A DNA stretch of 34,298 bases, taken from JADJWR01 sp964509545. Lineage in GTDB: Bacteria; Pseudomonadota; Gammaproteobacteria; Burkholderiales; Burkholderiaceae_F. The stretch's first letter is position 1. The number at the start of each line of letters is the position of its first letter. Of this stretch, positions 25,111 to 32,477 are shown one piece after another. The position numbers and the translations under genes were made by a program. The stretch spans positions 1-34,298 of the forward strand of contig CAZDXQ010000042.1 of NCBI GenBank assembly GCA_964509545.1, read 5' to 3'. The notes below the pieces were generated by a model. The model searched no databases and was not told the DNA's origin. It saw only the letters and a list, made by a program, of their open reading frames with translations.

Positions 25111-26391
25111 TTACTTGATGAACGGACCCCAGGTCGGTTCCCTGACGTCGCCGCTCGGTCCGCTCAGCCGCACGCGCACCCTGCCATCGACCGAGACCGA
25201 GGCGAGGATGCCGCGACGACCGATCTCGGTCGCGTAAAGAAGCATGCGCCCGTTGGGCGCGAAGCTCGGTGATTCGTCCAGCGCCGTGTCGGTCAGCGCC
25301 AGTTCCTGGTTGGTCATCATGTCGAGCGTGTGCACCTGGAAGCGTCCGCCGCGCCGGCCGACGTAGGCGAGCAGCCGTCCGTCCGGGCTCAGGCGTGGGC
25401 TGACGTTGTAGTCGCCGTTGAAGGTCACGCGGGCGACGTTGCTGCCGTCGGCGTTCATCCGGTAGATCTGCGGACCGCCGCCGCGGTCCGAGGTGAAATA
25501 GATGAACTTGCCGTCCGGAGAGAACACCGGCTCGGTGTCGATGCCGGCCGAGCGCGTCAGCCGCTGCACGTTGCCGCCGTCGGCGTTGATCGAATAGATC
25601 TGCGACAGCCCGCCTTCGCGCGTCAGCACCACCGCCAGCCGGCTGCCGTCGGGTGCCCAGGCCGGCGCCGAGTTGCTGCCGTGGAAGTTGGCCAGCACGC
25701 GCCGCTGGCCGGTGGTGATCGTGTGCACGTAGACCACCGGCTTGCCGCTTTCGAACGACACGTAGGCCAGCCGCGTGCCGTCGGCAGACCAGGCCGGCGA
25801 CATGATCGGTTCGCGCGAGCGCAGCGCCGGCTGCGCGTTGGCGCCGTCGGCATCGGCCACGTGCAGCTCGAAGCTGTTCTTGGCCAGTTGCACGACGTAG
25901 GCGATGCGCGTGGCGAAGACGCCGCGCTCGCCGGTCAGCTTCTCGAAGATGCGGTCGGAAATGCGGTGCGCGTTCAGGCGCAGGTCGGCCGCGGTCGAGA
26001 CATACGACAGCGCGTCGAGCTGCGTCTGCTTGACAGTGTCGTACAGGCGGAAGCGCAGGTCGAAGCGGCCGTCGGCGAGCCGTGCCACCGAGCCGACCAC
26101 CAGCGCGTCGGCGCCGCGACCCTTGAAGTCGGCGAAGCTCACCGGCGCGGTCTCGGCTAGGGGCGCGGCTCCGGCATCGACCAGTCGGAACAGCCCCGAG
26201 CGCTGCAGGTTGGCGCGGATGATCTCGTCGACCGGCTGCGGGATCTCCCCGTCGCGCTTGAATGCGGCCACCGAGATCGGGAACTGGTTGGACCCGACGC
26301 CGGTGATCTCGACGCGCAGTTGTGCCGCCGCGATCGAGGAGGCGAGCAGCGCGCAAAGCAGGAGGAAGGCCTGGAGCGGGAAGCGGGACAT
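25111..26391 (-). CDS. tolB: Tol-Pal system protein TolB
   Basis: A periplasmic protein (426 aa) that shuttles between Pal and TolA. The signal peptide is residues 1 to about 24 (MSRFPLQAFLLLCALLASS...AAAQ). The N-terminal domain (about 25-160) precedes a beta-propeller with at least five visible blades carrying S-P-x-W/F-S-x-D-G-x-x-L-x-Y repeats (SPAWSADGTRLAYVS, APAWAPDGSRLAVV, EPVFSPDGKFIYFTS, SPRLSPDGRLLAYVG, SPSFAPNGRMLLYAT). ATG 26391 begins the signal peptide. The gap to tolA is 149 bases, unusually long for this operon, and contains the vestigial tolA-like tail. A TATAAT lies 10 bases upstream of the ATG. Confidence 0.96.
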   Translation of the reverse strand: MSRFPLQAFLLLCALLASSIAAAQLRVEITGVGSNQFPISVAAFKRDGEIPQPVDEIIRANLQRSGLFRLVDAGAAPLAETAPVSFADFKGRGADALVVGSVARLADGRFDLRFRLYDTVKQTQLDALSYVSTAADLRLNAHRISDRIFEKLTGERGVFATRIAYVVQLAKNSFELHVADADGANAQPALRSREPIMSPAWSADGTRLAYVSFESGKPVVYVHTITTGQRRVLANFHGSNSAPAWAPDGSRLAVVLTREGGLSQIYSINADGGNVQRLTRSAGIDTEPVFSPDGKFIYFTSDRGGGPQIYRMNADGSNVARVTFNGDYNVSPRLSPDGRLLAYVGRRGGRFQVHTLDMMTNQELALTDTALDESPSFAPNGRMLLYATEIGRRGILASVSVDGRVRVRLSGPSGDVREPTWGPFIK

Positions 26392-26446
26392 CGACCGCGG
26401 ATTATAGGAATCGGAGCCGCGGCGCCCCGATGGGAAACCCTTACGG

Positions 26447-26503
26447 CTACTGCGCATCGATGGGACGAAAACGGATGATCACGGTGCGGTCGACGGAGCC
26501 GAT
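26447..26503 (-). pseudogene. Vestigial second TolA C-terminal tail
   Basis: Downstream of the tolA stop, on the same strand but in another frame, sequence encodes GSVDRTVIIRFRPIDAQ followed by TAG (26447-26449). The intact TolA ends GSVDRTVPMRFRPVEK. At DNA level 26457-26501 and 26548-26592 match at about 35 of 45 positions (hand alignment). No start codon or domain precedes it, so it is a leftover 3' end, not a gene. Confidence 0.8.
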
Positions 26504-26540
26504 GTGTGTCCAGAAATCTCGGATCTGCTTCGCATTCGGC

Positions 26541-27389
26541 CTATTTCTCGACGGGACGGAACCTCATGGGAACGGTGCGATCAACGGAGCCGTCAGGCTT
26601 GCGAGGGAAAGGATCGGTCCGTCGGATTGCCCTTTCTACCGCAGCATCGTATCCAGGTAGACCGCTGGGCCTGGTCAAGCGCACAGCCAAAATCTCACCA
26701 GTTGGGAGCAAGTCGACTTCAAAATCCGCGTACACGCTCGGTGACGTACCCTCGGGGACCGAGAAGACTATTTTCGGTTTGATGAGGCTCGCTAACAACG
26801 CGTCGTAGCGACGATCGCCGCCGCCGGCGCCGCTCGCCGTCGCGCCGGGGCTGCCGGCGGCGCTGCCGCCTGTACTGCCGGCGCCGGCCTGCGCCAGCAT
26901 CCGTGCTTCCTCTGCCTTGCGCACCGCGTCGCGGCGCTGTTCCTCGAGCTTGCGTTGCTGGGCCTGCGCCATGGCCTCGGCCTGCCGCTTGCGTTCGAGT
27001 TCGAGCTGCTTCTTCTCCGCCTCGAGACGCTGCCACTCGGCTTCGGCCCGGCGTTTCTCGGCCTCGATCTTCTTCAGATCCGGCGGCGGCTCGACCTTCG
27101 GCGGTGCCTTCTTTTCCTGCTTGAGCACGATCTCGGCGTCAGGACGTTCGGGCTCGGGTTCGACCTTGACCGGCGCAGGCGGCGGCGGGGCCACGACCAC
27201 CGGTTCGATCGGCGGCGCCCCCCACAGCTCGACGACGACGGGGCCGGACGGTTCGGTGCGCCACTGCACCGAGATCCACAGCGCGCCGACCAGCAGCAGG
27301 TGCATCGCCAGCGCGAGTAGGAAGGCCGCCGGCGTGTTCTGCTGCGCGCGCGGCCGCTGCGGTCGATAGTCGGCGGGAACGGCGGCCAT
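26541..27389 (-). CDS. tolA: TolA, with a compositionally foreign C-terminal domain
   Basis: The inner-membrane/periplasm bridge of the Tol-Pal motor (282 aa). TM segment at about residues 21-43 (AAFLLALAMHLLLVGALWI), a Pro/Val-rich stretch (60-75), a Lys/Glu/Ala/Arg-rich helical domain II (about 85-165), a Gly/Ser/Ala linker (166-190), then domain III (191-282), which binds TolB/Pal and is the docking site used by filamentous phage g3p and group A colicins. The codons for domain III include ATA, CTA, GGA, AGG and TTG, which neighbours avoid. Hand-counted GC is about 58% over 26541-26820 against about 77% over 26821-27000. Domain II is short compared with E. coli TolA (421 aa), as is usual in betaproteobacteria. 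Confidence 0.92.
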   Translation of the reverse strand: MAAVPADYRPQRPRAQQNTPAAFLLALAMHLLLVGALWISVQWRTEPSGPVVVELWGAPPIEPVVVAPPPPAPVKVEPEPERPDAEIVLKQEKKAPPKVEPPPDLKKIEAEKRRAEAEWQRLEAEKKQLELERKRQAEAMAQAQQRKLEEQRRDAVRKAEEARMLAQAGAGSTGGSAAGSPGATASGAGGGDRRYDALLASLIKPKIVFSVPEGTSPSVYADFEVDLLPTGEILAVRLTRPSGLPGYDAAVERAIRRTDPFPRKPDGSVDRTVPMRFRPVEK

Positions 27390-27394
27390 GGCGG

Positions 27395-27835
27395 CTACTT
27401 CTTCTCCTGCTGCACGGAAAGCCCGACGCGCGCAATCCGTTCCTTCTGCAGCGCTCCCATGACCTTCATGACCTGGTCGTAGCGCAGGTTCTTGTCGGCC
27501 GCGATTACCACTGGCGGCTTCCTGCTCGCGTCAGGCTGCGTCTCTTGCCGTTTCTTCACGATCGCCACCGCGGTGGCGAGATCGGTGGCGAGTTGCTTGC
27601 CGCTTTCGAGCAGGAGGACCTGCCCGTCAGCCTTGACAACGATGTCGAGCCGAGTGTCAGGTGCTCGTGCTGATACGCCCATCGAAGGCAGATCTACCAA
27701 GCTAGGCGTCACGAACGGCGCCGAGACCATCAGGATCACCACCAGCACCAGCATCACGTCGATATAGGGCACGACGTTGATGTCGGCGAGCATTCGCCGG
27801 CGGCTGCCGGCTACGCGGCGGGCAAGGATTGCCAT
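27395..27835 (-). CDS. tolR: TolR, ExbD-family stator protein
   Basis: A 146-residue inner-membrane protein with one N-terminal helix (about 22-42: NVVPYIDVMLVLVVILMV). Asp26 in it is the proton-path aspartate. The periplasmic domain follows (DIVVKADGQVLLLESG, VVIAADKNLRYDQVMKVMG). With TolQ it forms the proton-driven motor that energises TolA. It ends 5 bases before the tolA ATG, so the two are tightly coupled. The middle of the gene (about 27660-27720) is also somewhat lower in GC (about 60%) than its flanks. Confidence 0.95.
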   Translation of the reverse strand: MAILARRVAGSRRRMLADINVVPYIDVMLVLVVILMVSAPFVTPSLVDLPSMGVSARAPDTRLDIVVKADGQVLLLESGKQLATDLATAVAIVKKRQETQPDASRKPPVVIAADKNLRYDQVMKVMGALQKERIARVGLSVQQEKK

Positions 27836-27878
27836 CTATGAACGGCCGTAAGTCGGCAATGGGGTCATCGGCTAACCG

Positions 27879-28559
27879 TCACCTTTGCCGCTGCAGGATG
27901 TTCGAGAACTCCTCGATGAAGGTCTCGAAACGATTGGCCAGCCGGTCGATGTCGTGGGCAAAGCGGTTGTACGCGACCACCGCCGGGATGGCGGCGAAAA
28001 GCCCGATGGCGGTGGCGATCAGTGCCTCGGCGATGCCCGGCGCGACCGACGCCAGCGTGGCCTGCTCGAGGCTGGCCAGCCCGGTGAAGGCATGCATGAT
28101 GCCCCATACGGTGCCGAACAGGCCGACGTAGGGGCTGACCGAACCGACCGAGGCCAGGAACTGCAGCCGCCGCTCGAGGGCGTCCATCTCGCGCTGGTAG
28201 GCGGCGCGCATCGCCCGGCGCGCGCCGTCGAGGATCGACTGGCGGCTCTCGCCCTCCTTGTCGCGTCCGCGCAGCTTCAGGAACTCGCTCATGCCGCCCT
28301 CGAAGATGCGTTCCAGCGCACCGGTCTTGCGCCGCCGGTTGGTCGCCTTCTCGTACAGCTTGCCCAGATCGGTGCCGCCCCAGAATTCGCGCTCGAAGTT
28401 CTCGGTCTCCTTGCGCGTGGCGCGGATGGCGAAGCCCTTGCCGAAGATCACCGTCCACGAGGCGAGCGAGACCAGGATCAGCAGCAGCATCACCGCCTGG
28501 ACCACCAGGGTGGCCTTGGTGATCAGCACGAGGATCGAAAGGTCAGCGGCAGCGTTCAT
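27879..28559 (-). CDS. tolQ: TolQ, ExbB/MotA-family motor protein
   Basis: A 226-residue inner-membrane protein with three helices: about 16-38 (ATLVVQAVMLLLILVSLASW), about 137-158 and 170-192. The last two contain SVSPYVGLFGTVWGIMHAF and GIAEALIATAIGLFAAIPAVVAYN, both hallmark TolQ/ExbB segments. It assembles as a pentamer around TolR. It starts 9 bases after ybgC ends and precedes tolR by 43 bases. Confidence 0.96.
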   Translation of the reverse strand: MNAAADLSILVLITKATLVVQAVMLLLILVSLASWTVIFGKGFAIRATRKETENFEREFWGGTDLGKLYEKATNRRRKTGALERIFEGGMSEFLKLRGRDKEGESRQSILDGARRAMRAAYQREMDALERRLQFLASVGSVSPYVGLFGTVWGIMHAFTGLASLEQATLASVAPGIAEALIATAIGLFAAIPAVVAYNRFAHDIDRLANRFETFIEEFSNILQRQR

Positions 28560-28568
28560 CGGTTGCCT

Positions 28569-29009
28569 TCAGGCGATGGAAGGGTCGGGCAGGGCGGCGA
28601 ACTGTTCGAGCAGCGCTGCCGGCAGACGCGTCGGCGCCATCCGCCCGGCATCGACGCACGCGACCTTGACGCGGGCGCTGGCCAGCAGCTCGTCTCCGCG
28701 CCGCGCCTGCTGCTGGAAAACCAGGTAGCTGCGCGCCCGCTCGGCGATCGCCGCGTCGATCGTCAGCGTGTCGTCGAGCCGCGCCGGACGCAGGTACTGC
28801 ACACTCATCTCGGCCACCACGAACTGCAATCGCCGCCGCTGCGCCAGTTCTCGCTGGTCGATGCCGAGCGAGCGCAACCATTCGGTCCGGCAGCGTTCAA
28901 AGTACTTCAGGTAGTTCGCGTAGTAGACGATGCCGGCGGCATCGGTGTCCTCGAAATAGACGCGAACGGTCCAGCGAAAGACAGCGGGGTCCCGGGCAGC
29001 ATGCTCCAC
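28569..29009 (-). CDS. ybgC: Tol-Pal system-associated acyl-CoA thioesterase YbgC
   Basis: A hot-dog fold (4HBT) thioesterase of 146 residues. The motif VYFEDTDAAGIVYYANYLKYFER (quoted part EDTDAAGIVYYANYLKYF, residues about 20-37) contains the catalytic Asp region, and the family's FVVAEMSVQYLRPARLDD follows. The GTG at 29009 is chosen because the frame upstream loses protein character. First gene of the ybgC-tolQRAB-pal-cpoB operon, as in most proteobacteria. Its cellular substrate is thought to be acyl-CoA or acyl carrier protein thioesters. Confidence 0.93.
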   Translation of the reverse strand: MEHAARDPAVFRWTVRVYFEDTDAAGIVYYANYLKYFERCRTEWLRSLGIDQRELAQRRRLQFVVAEMSVQYLRPARLDDTLTIDAAIAERARSYLVFQQQARRGDELLASARVKVACVDAGRMAPTRLPAALLEQFAALPDPSIA

Positions 29010-29081
29010 GGCGGCCGAGTGTATCGCGCGAGGCGCGGCGTTGCGCTGCGGCGGGCGACGGCCGCGCCCTGCGGTGCGCCG

Positions 29082-29087
29082 ACTACA
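29082..29087 (+). promoter_or_regulatory. Possible -10 element for the peptide transporter operon
   Basis: TACAAT in the context CTACAATCGCGC, a form often seen just upstream of betaproteobacterial genes, 60 bases before the proposed start of the binding-protein gene. No matching -35 hexamer is seen at 16-18 bases, so confidence is low. Confidence 0.3.
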
Positions 29088-29146
29088 ATCGCGCGCTTCG
29101 AATCCGCGGCGCGGTGGCATCGCGCCGGCGGCGGGAGGTCTTGATC

Positions 29147-31396
29147 GTGGGCAGGACGCTGATCGGGCTGGCATGCGTTGCACTGGCCATCTTGCTGGCC
29201 GGCTGCAGCCGCGTGACCAACAGCCCGCATCCGCGCGGCGCCGAGAAGACCAACACCATCTTCACTGCCTTCACCGAACGCTCGCCCAAGTACCTCGACC
29301 CGACCAGCAGCTACTCGAACGACGAGACCCCCTATACCTATCAGGTCTACGAGCCGCTTTACGGCTACCACTACCTGAAGCGGCCTTACGAACTGGCGCC
29401 GCGCGCGGCCGAGGCGATCGCCAGGCCGCGTTACTACGACAAGGACGGCCGCGAGCTGCCGGCCGATGCGCCGGGCGAGACCATCGCCGAGAGCGTCTAC
29501 GACATCCGTATCAAGAAGGGCATCCTGTTCGCGCCGCACCCGGCCTTTGCGAAGGATGCGGCCGGCAACCACGTCTATTACGCGCTGAAGCGCGAGGACG
29601 TCGCCGACAAGTACAAGATCACCGACTTTCCCCTGACCGGCACGCGTGAACTGACCGCGCACGACTACGTTTATGCGATCCGCCGGCTGGCTACGCCGAG
29701 GATCAAGTCGCCGTCGTTCTCGCTGATGGCCGAATACATCGTCGGCCTGAAGGAGTACGGCGAGCGGATCGCCGCCATCGACCGCGAACTGCGCAAGGGC
29801 CTCGCGCCCACCGACCGCGACCTGCCGATGCTCGATTTCCGTCAGTTCGCGTTCGCCGGCGCTCAGGCGCTCGACGAGCACACCGTGCGCATCCGCATCA
29901 AGGGCAAGTACCCGCAGTTCAAGTACTGGCTGGCGATGACCTTCTTCGCGCCGATTCCGTGGGAGGCGGAGAAGTTCTACGCGCAGCCCGGGATGGCGGA
30001 GAAGAACCTGACGCTGAACTACTGGCCGGTCGGCACCGGCCCGTTCATGCTGACCGTATTCGAGGAAAACCGCCGCCACGTGCTCGAGCGCAACCCGAAC
30101 TTCCGCGGCGAACCCTTCCCGTGCGACGGCGAGGAGAAAGACAAGGCCGAGGGCATGCTGGCCGACTGCGGCAAGACGACGCCGTTTGCCGATCGAATCG
30201 AATTCGACATCGAGAAGGAAGCGATCCCGCTGAAGACCAAGTTCTTCCAGGGTTACTACGACGCGCCGCAGATCGAGCGTCTCGACCAGGGCACCGACTT
30301 CATCGTCGAGATGGCCGACTCGAAGGAGAAGGAGGAGGAGTACAAGGCCAAGGGCGTCAAGCTGCCGACGACGATCGAGGCCAACAGCTGGTACATCGGC
30401 TTCAACATGCTCGATCCGGTGGTCGGCTGGGGCAAGACCGACGAAGAACGAACGCGCCACCGCAAACTGCGCCAGGCGCTGTCGATCGCGATGGACTGGG
30501 AGGAGCACATTGCCATCTTCGAGAAGGGCCAGGGCATGGCGGCGCATGGACCGCTGCCGCCCGGCCTGTTCGGCTGGCGCGACGACGGGCCGTCGGCTTT
30601 CAACCCGGTCGTTTATCGCCGCAACGGCGATCGCGTCGAGCGCCGGTCGCTCGAGGAGGCGAAGAAGCTGCTCGCCGAGGCCGGCTATCCGGACGGGCGC
30701 GACGCGAAAACCGGCCAGCCGCTGGTGCTGAACTTCGACTACCAGCGGGCGCTGACCCCGGCGGTGCGGCCGCTGATGGCGTGGTACCAGAAGCAGTTCG
30801 CCAAGATCGGCGTGCAGCTCGAAATCCGCGCCACCGACTACAACCGCTTCCAGGACAAGATGAACAAGGGCAGCCACCAGATCTATTTCTGGGGCTGGCT
30901 CGCCGACTACCCTGACGCGGAGAACTTCCTGTTCCTGCTCTACGGCCCGAACTCTAAGGCGTTGACGGGCGGCAATGGCGAGAACAACTCCAACTACCAG
31001 AACCCGGAGTTCGACAAGCGCTTCGAACTGATGAAGTACGAGGACGACGGCCCGACGAAAGCGCGGCTGATCGACGAGATGATCGGCATCCTGCAGCAGG
31101 ACGCTGTGTGGATGTGGGGCTATTTCCCGACCTCGGCCGCGGCCTTCCACCAGTGGATCTACAACGGCAAGCCCACCCAGATCATCCGCAACCACATCCA
31201 GTACCTGCGGGTCGACCCGCAACTGCGCACGCAGAAGATCGCCGAGTGGAACCGGCCGGTGTGGTGGCCGGTGTGGCTGATCGCGCTGGCGCTGGTGGCG
31301 GCGGTGGTGCCGGCATTGCGCGCCTACCGGCGGCGCGAGCGCGAGAACGCGGCGCGCACGCTGGCGCGCGAAGCACACGCCGGGGCGGCGCAGTGA
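29147..31396 (+). CDS. Peptide-type ABC transporter substrate-binding lipoprotein with C-terminal membrane anchor
   Basis: A 749-residue SBP_bac_5 (DppA/OppA-like) binding protein. The signal peptide has lipobox LLAGC (Cys about residue 19). Family segments include YQVYEPLYGYHYL, ELTAHDYVYAIRRLA, NYWPVGTGPFMLTVFEENRR, HRKLRQALSIAMDWEEH and FWGWLADYPDAENFLFLLYG. It is about 200 residues longer than E. coli OppA/DppA. The extra part includes insertions and, unusually, a C-terminal hydrophobic helix (about 705-727: WWPVWLIALALVAAVVPAL) followed by a basic tail RRRERENAARTLARE. GTG 29147 is chosen: GGGAGG lies 8 bases upstream; in-frame TTG 29141 and GTG 29114 are alternatives. Confidence 0.9.
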   Translation: MGRTLIGLACVALAILLAGCSRVTNSPHPRGAEKTNTIFTAFTERSPKYLDPTSSYSNDETPYTYQVYEPLYGYHYLKRPYELAPRAAEAIARPRYYDKDGRELPADAPGETIAESVYDIRIKKGILFAPHPAFAKDAAGNHVYYALKREDVADKYKITDFPLTGTRELTAHDYVYAIRRLATPRIKSPSFSLMAEYIVGLKEYGERIAAIDRELRKGLAPTDRDLPMLDFRQFAFAGAQALDEHTVRIRIKGKYPQFKYWLAMTFFAPIPWEAEKFYAQPGMAEKNLTLNYWPVGTGPFMLTVFEENRRHVLERNPNFRGEPFPCDGEEKDKAEGMLADCGKTTPFADRIEFDIEKEAIPLKTKFFQGYYDAPQIERLDQGTDFIVEMADSKEKEEEYKAKGVKLPTTIEANSWYIGFNMLDPVVGWGKTDEERTRHRKLRQALSIAMDWEEHIAIFEKGQGMAAHGPLPPGLFGWRDDGPSAFNPVVYRRNGDRVERRSLEEAKKLLAEAGYPDGRDAKTGQPLVLNFDYQRALTPAVRPLMAWYQKQFAKIGVQLEIRATDYNRFQDKMNKGSHQIYFWGWLADYPDAENFLFLLYGPNSKALTGGNGENNSNYQNPEFDKRFELMKYEDDGPTKARLIDEMIGILQQDAVWMWGYFPTSAAAFHQWIYNGKPTQIIRNHIQYLRVDPQLRTQKIAEWNRPVWWPVWLIALALVAAVVPALRAYRRRERENAARTLAREAHAGAAQ

Positions 31397-31410
31397 ACGA
31401 TTCACGGAAG

Positions 31411-31487
31411 GCCGTCGTCCCGGCGCAGGCCGGGACCCGATCTCCCGGGACGCCAACCTGGGACCCGGCCTGCGCCGGGGCGACGGC
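31411..31487. repeat. REP-like inverted repeat between binding-protein and permease genes
   Basis: A 28-base arm (31411-31438, GCCGTCGTCCCGGCGCAGGC...) pairs with 31460-31487 with two mismatches around a 21-base loop. Repeats with the CCGGCGCAGGCCGGG core (translated fragment PAQAGT) are widespread dispersed elements in proteobacteria (from memory). It begins 14 bases after the binding-protein stop and ends 6 bases before the permease ATG. Confidence 0.85.
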
Positions 31488-31493
31488 GTCACG

Positions 31494-32471
31494 ATGCTGA
31501 ACTACATCCTGCGCCGCATTGCCTACGGCGTGCTGATCCTGGTCGGCGTGAACCTGCTGACCTTCGTGCTGTTCTTCACCATCAACACGACCGACGACAT
31601 GGCGCGGCTGAACATCGGCGGCAAGCGGGTGACGCAGGAGGCGATCGACAAGTGGAAGATCGAGCGCGGCTACGACAAGCCGCTGCTGTGGAACGGCGCC
31701 GCCGACGGCGCGCGCAAGTTCACCAACACGATCTTCTTCGAGCGTTCGGTGCAGCTTTTTGCCTTCGAGTTCGGCGCTTCCGATTCCGGCCGCGACATCG
31801 GCTACGAGATCCGACAGAGGATCGGCCCGTCACTGGCGGTGGCGGTGCCGACCTTCCTTCTCGGCGTGATGGCCACGGTCTGCGTCGCCCTGCTGATGGT
31901 GTTCTTCCGCGCCACCTACCTCGACTTCTGGGGCGTGACGCTGGCGGTGGTGCTGATGTCGATCTCGGCGCTGTTCTACATCATCGTCGGCCAGTACTTC
32001 TTCTCGACGCTGCTGCGGCTGGTGCCGATCTCCGGCTTTGCCGGCGGCTGGAACCTCGCCGTCTTCCTCGCCCTGCCGATCCTGATCGGCGTGGTGGCGC
32101 GGCTGGGCGCCGACTCGCTGCTCTATCGGACCATGTTCCTGGAGGAGATCGGCAAGGACTACGTGCGCACCGCCCGCGCCAAGGGACTGAGCGAGGCGGC
32201 GGTACTGTTCCGCCACGTGCTGCGCAACGCCTCGCTGCCGATCCTGACCTCGACCGTGGCGGTGCTGCCGCTGCTGTTCCTCGGCAGCCTGATCATGGAG
32301 AGCTTCTTCGGCATTCCGGGGCTGGGCAGCTACACGATCGACGCCATCAACGCGCAGGACTTCGCGATCGTCCGCTCGATGGTCTTCCTGGGCTCGGTGC
32401 TGTACATCGTCGGCCTGATCCTGACCGACATCTCGTACACGGTGGCCGACCCGCGGGTGCGCCTGGGGTAG
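31494..32471 (+). CDS. ABC transporter permease, DppB/OppB type
   Basis: An inner-membrane permease (325 aa) of the binding-protein-dependent type. The start MLNYILRRIAYGVLILVGVN and NLLTFVLFF are typical of DppB/OppB. Six helices are visible. The EAA coupling loop DYVRTARAKGLSEAAVLFRHVLRNA (quoted part YVRTARAKGLSEAAVLFRH, residues about 222-240) contacts the ATPases. The region after TM1 has a periplasmic part of about 70 residues. It works with the DppC-like permease 6 bases downstream and the binding protein upstream. Confidence 0.93.
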   Translation: MLNYILRRIAYGVLILVGVNLLTFVLFFTINTTDDMARLNIGGKRVTQEAIDKWKIERGYDKPLLWNGAADGARKFTNTIFFERSVQLFAFEFGASDSGRDIGYEIRQRIGPSLAVAVPTFLLGVMATVCVALLMVFFRATYLDFWGVTLAVVLMSISALFYIIVGQYFFSTLLRLVPISGFAGGWNLAVFLALPILIGVVARLGADSLLYRTMFLEEIGKDYVRTARAKGLSEAAVLFRHVLRNASLPILTSTVAVLPLLFLGSLIMESFFGIPGLGSYTIDAINAQDFAIVRSMVFLGSVLYIVGLILTDISYTVADPRVRLG

Positions 32472-32477
32472 GAAGCC

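Noticed and set aside
25097..26356. Minus-strand frame upstream of and continuous with pal, giving a 603-residue protein
   Set aside because: The upstream part is a shadow of tolB. The pal start is fixed by its signal peptide, lipobox and strong ribosome site.
26401..26406. TATAAT (minus strand) 10 bases upstream of the tolB ATG as an internal promoter
   Set aside because: No -35 hexamer at 16-18 bases, and the position would give an almost leaderless transcript; noted in the tolB entry only.
28907..31492. 861-codon open frame on the minus strand opposite the peptide-binding protein gene
   Set aside because: It is antisense to a clearly recognisable SBP gene, is rich in Arg/Val/Asp/His repeats typical of GC-rich shadow frames, and has no motif.
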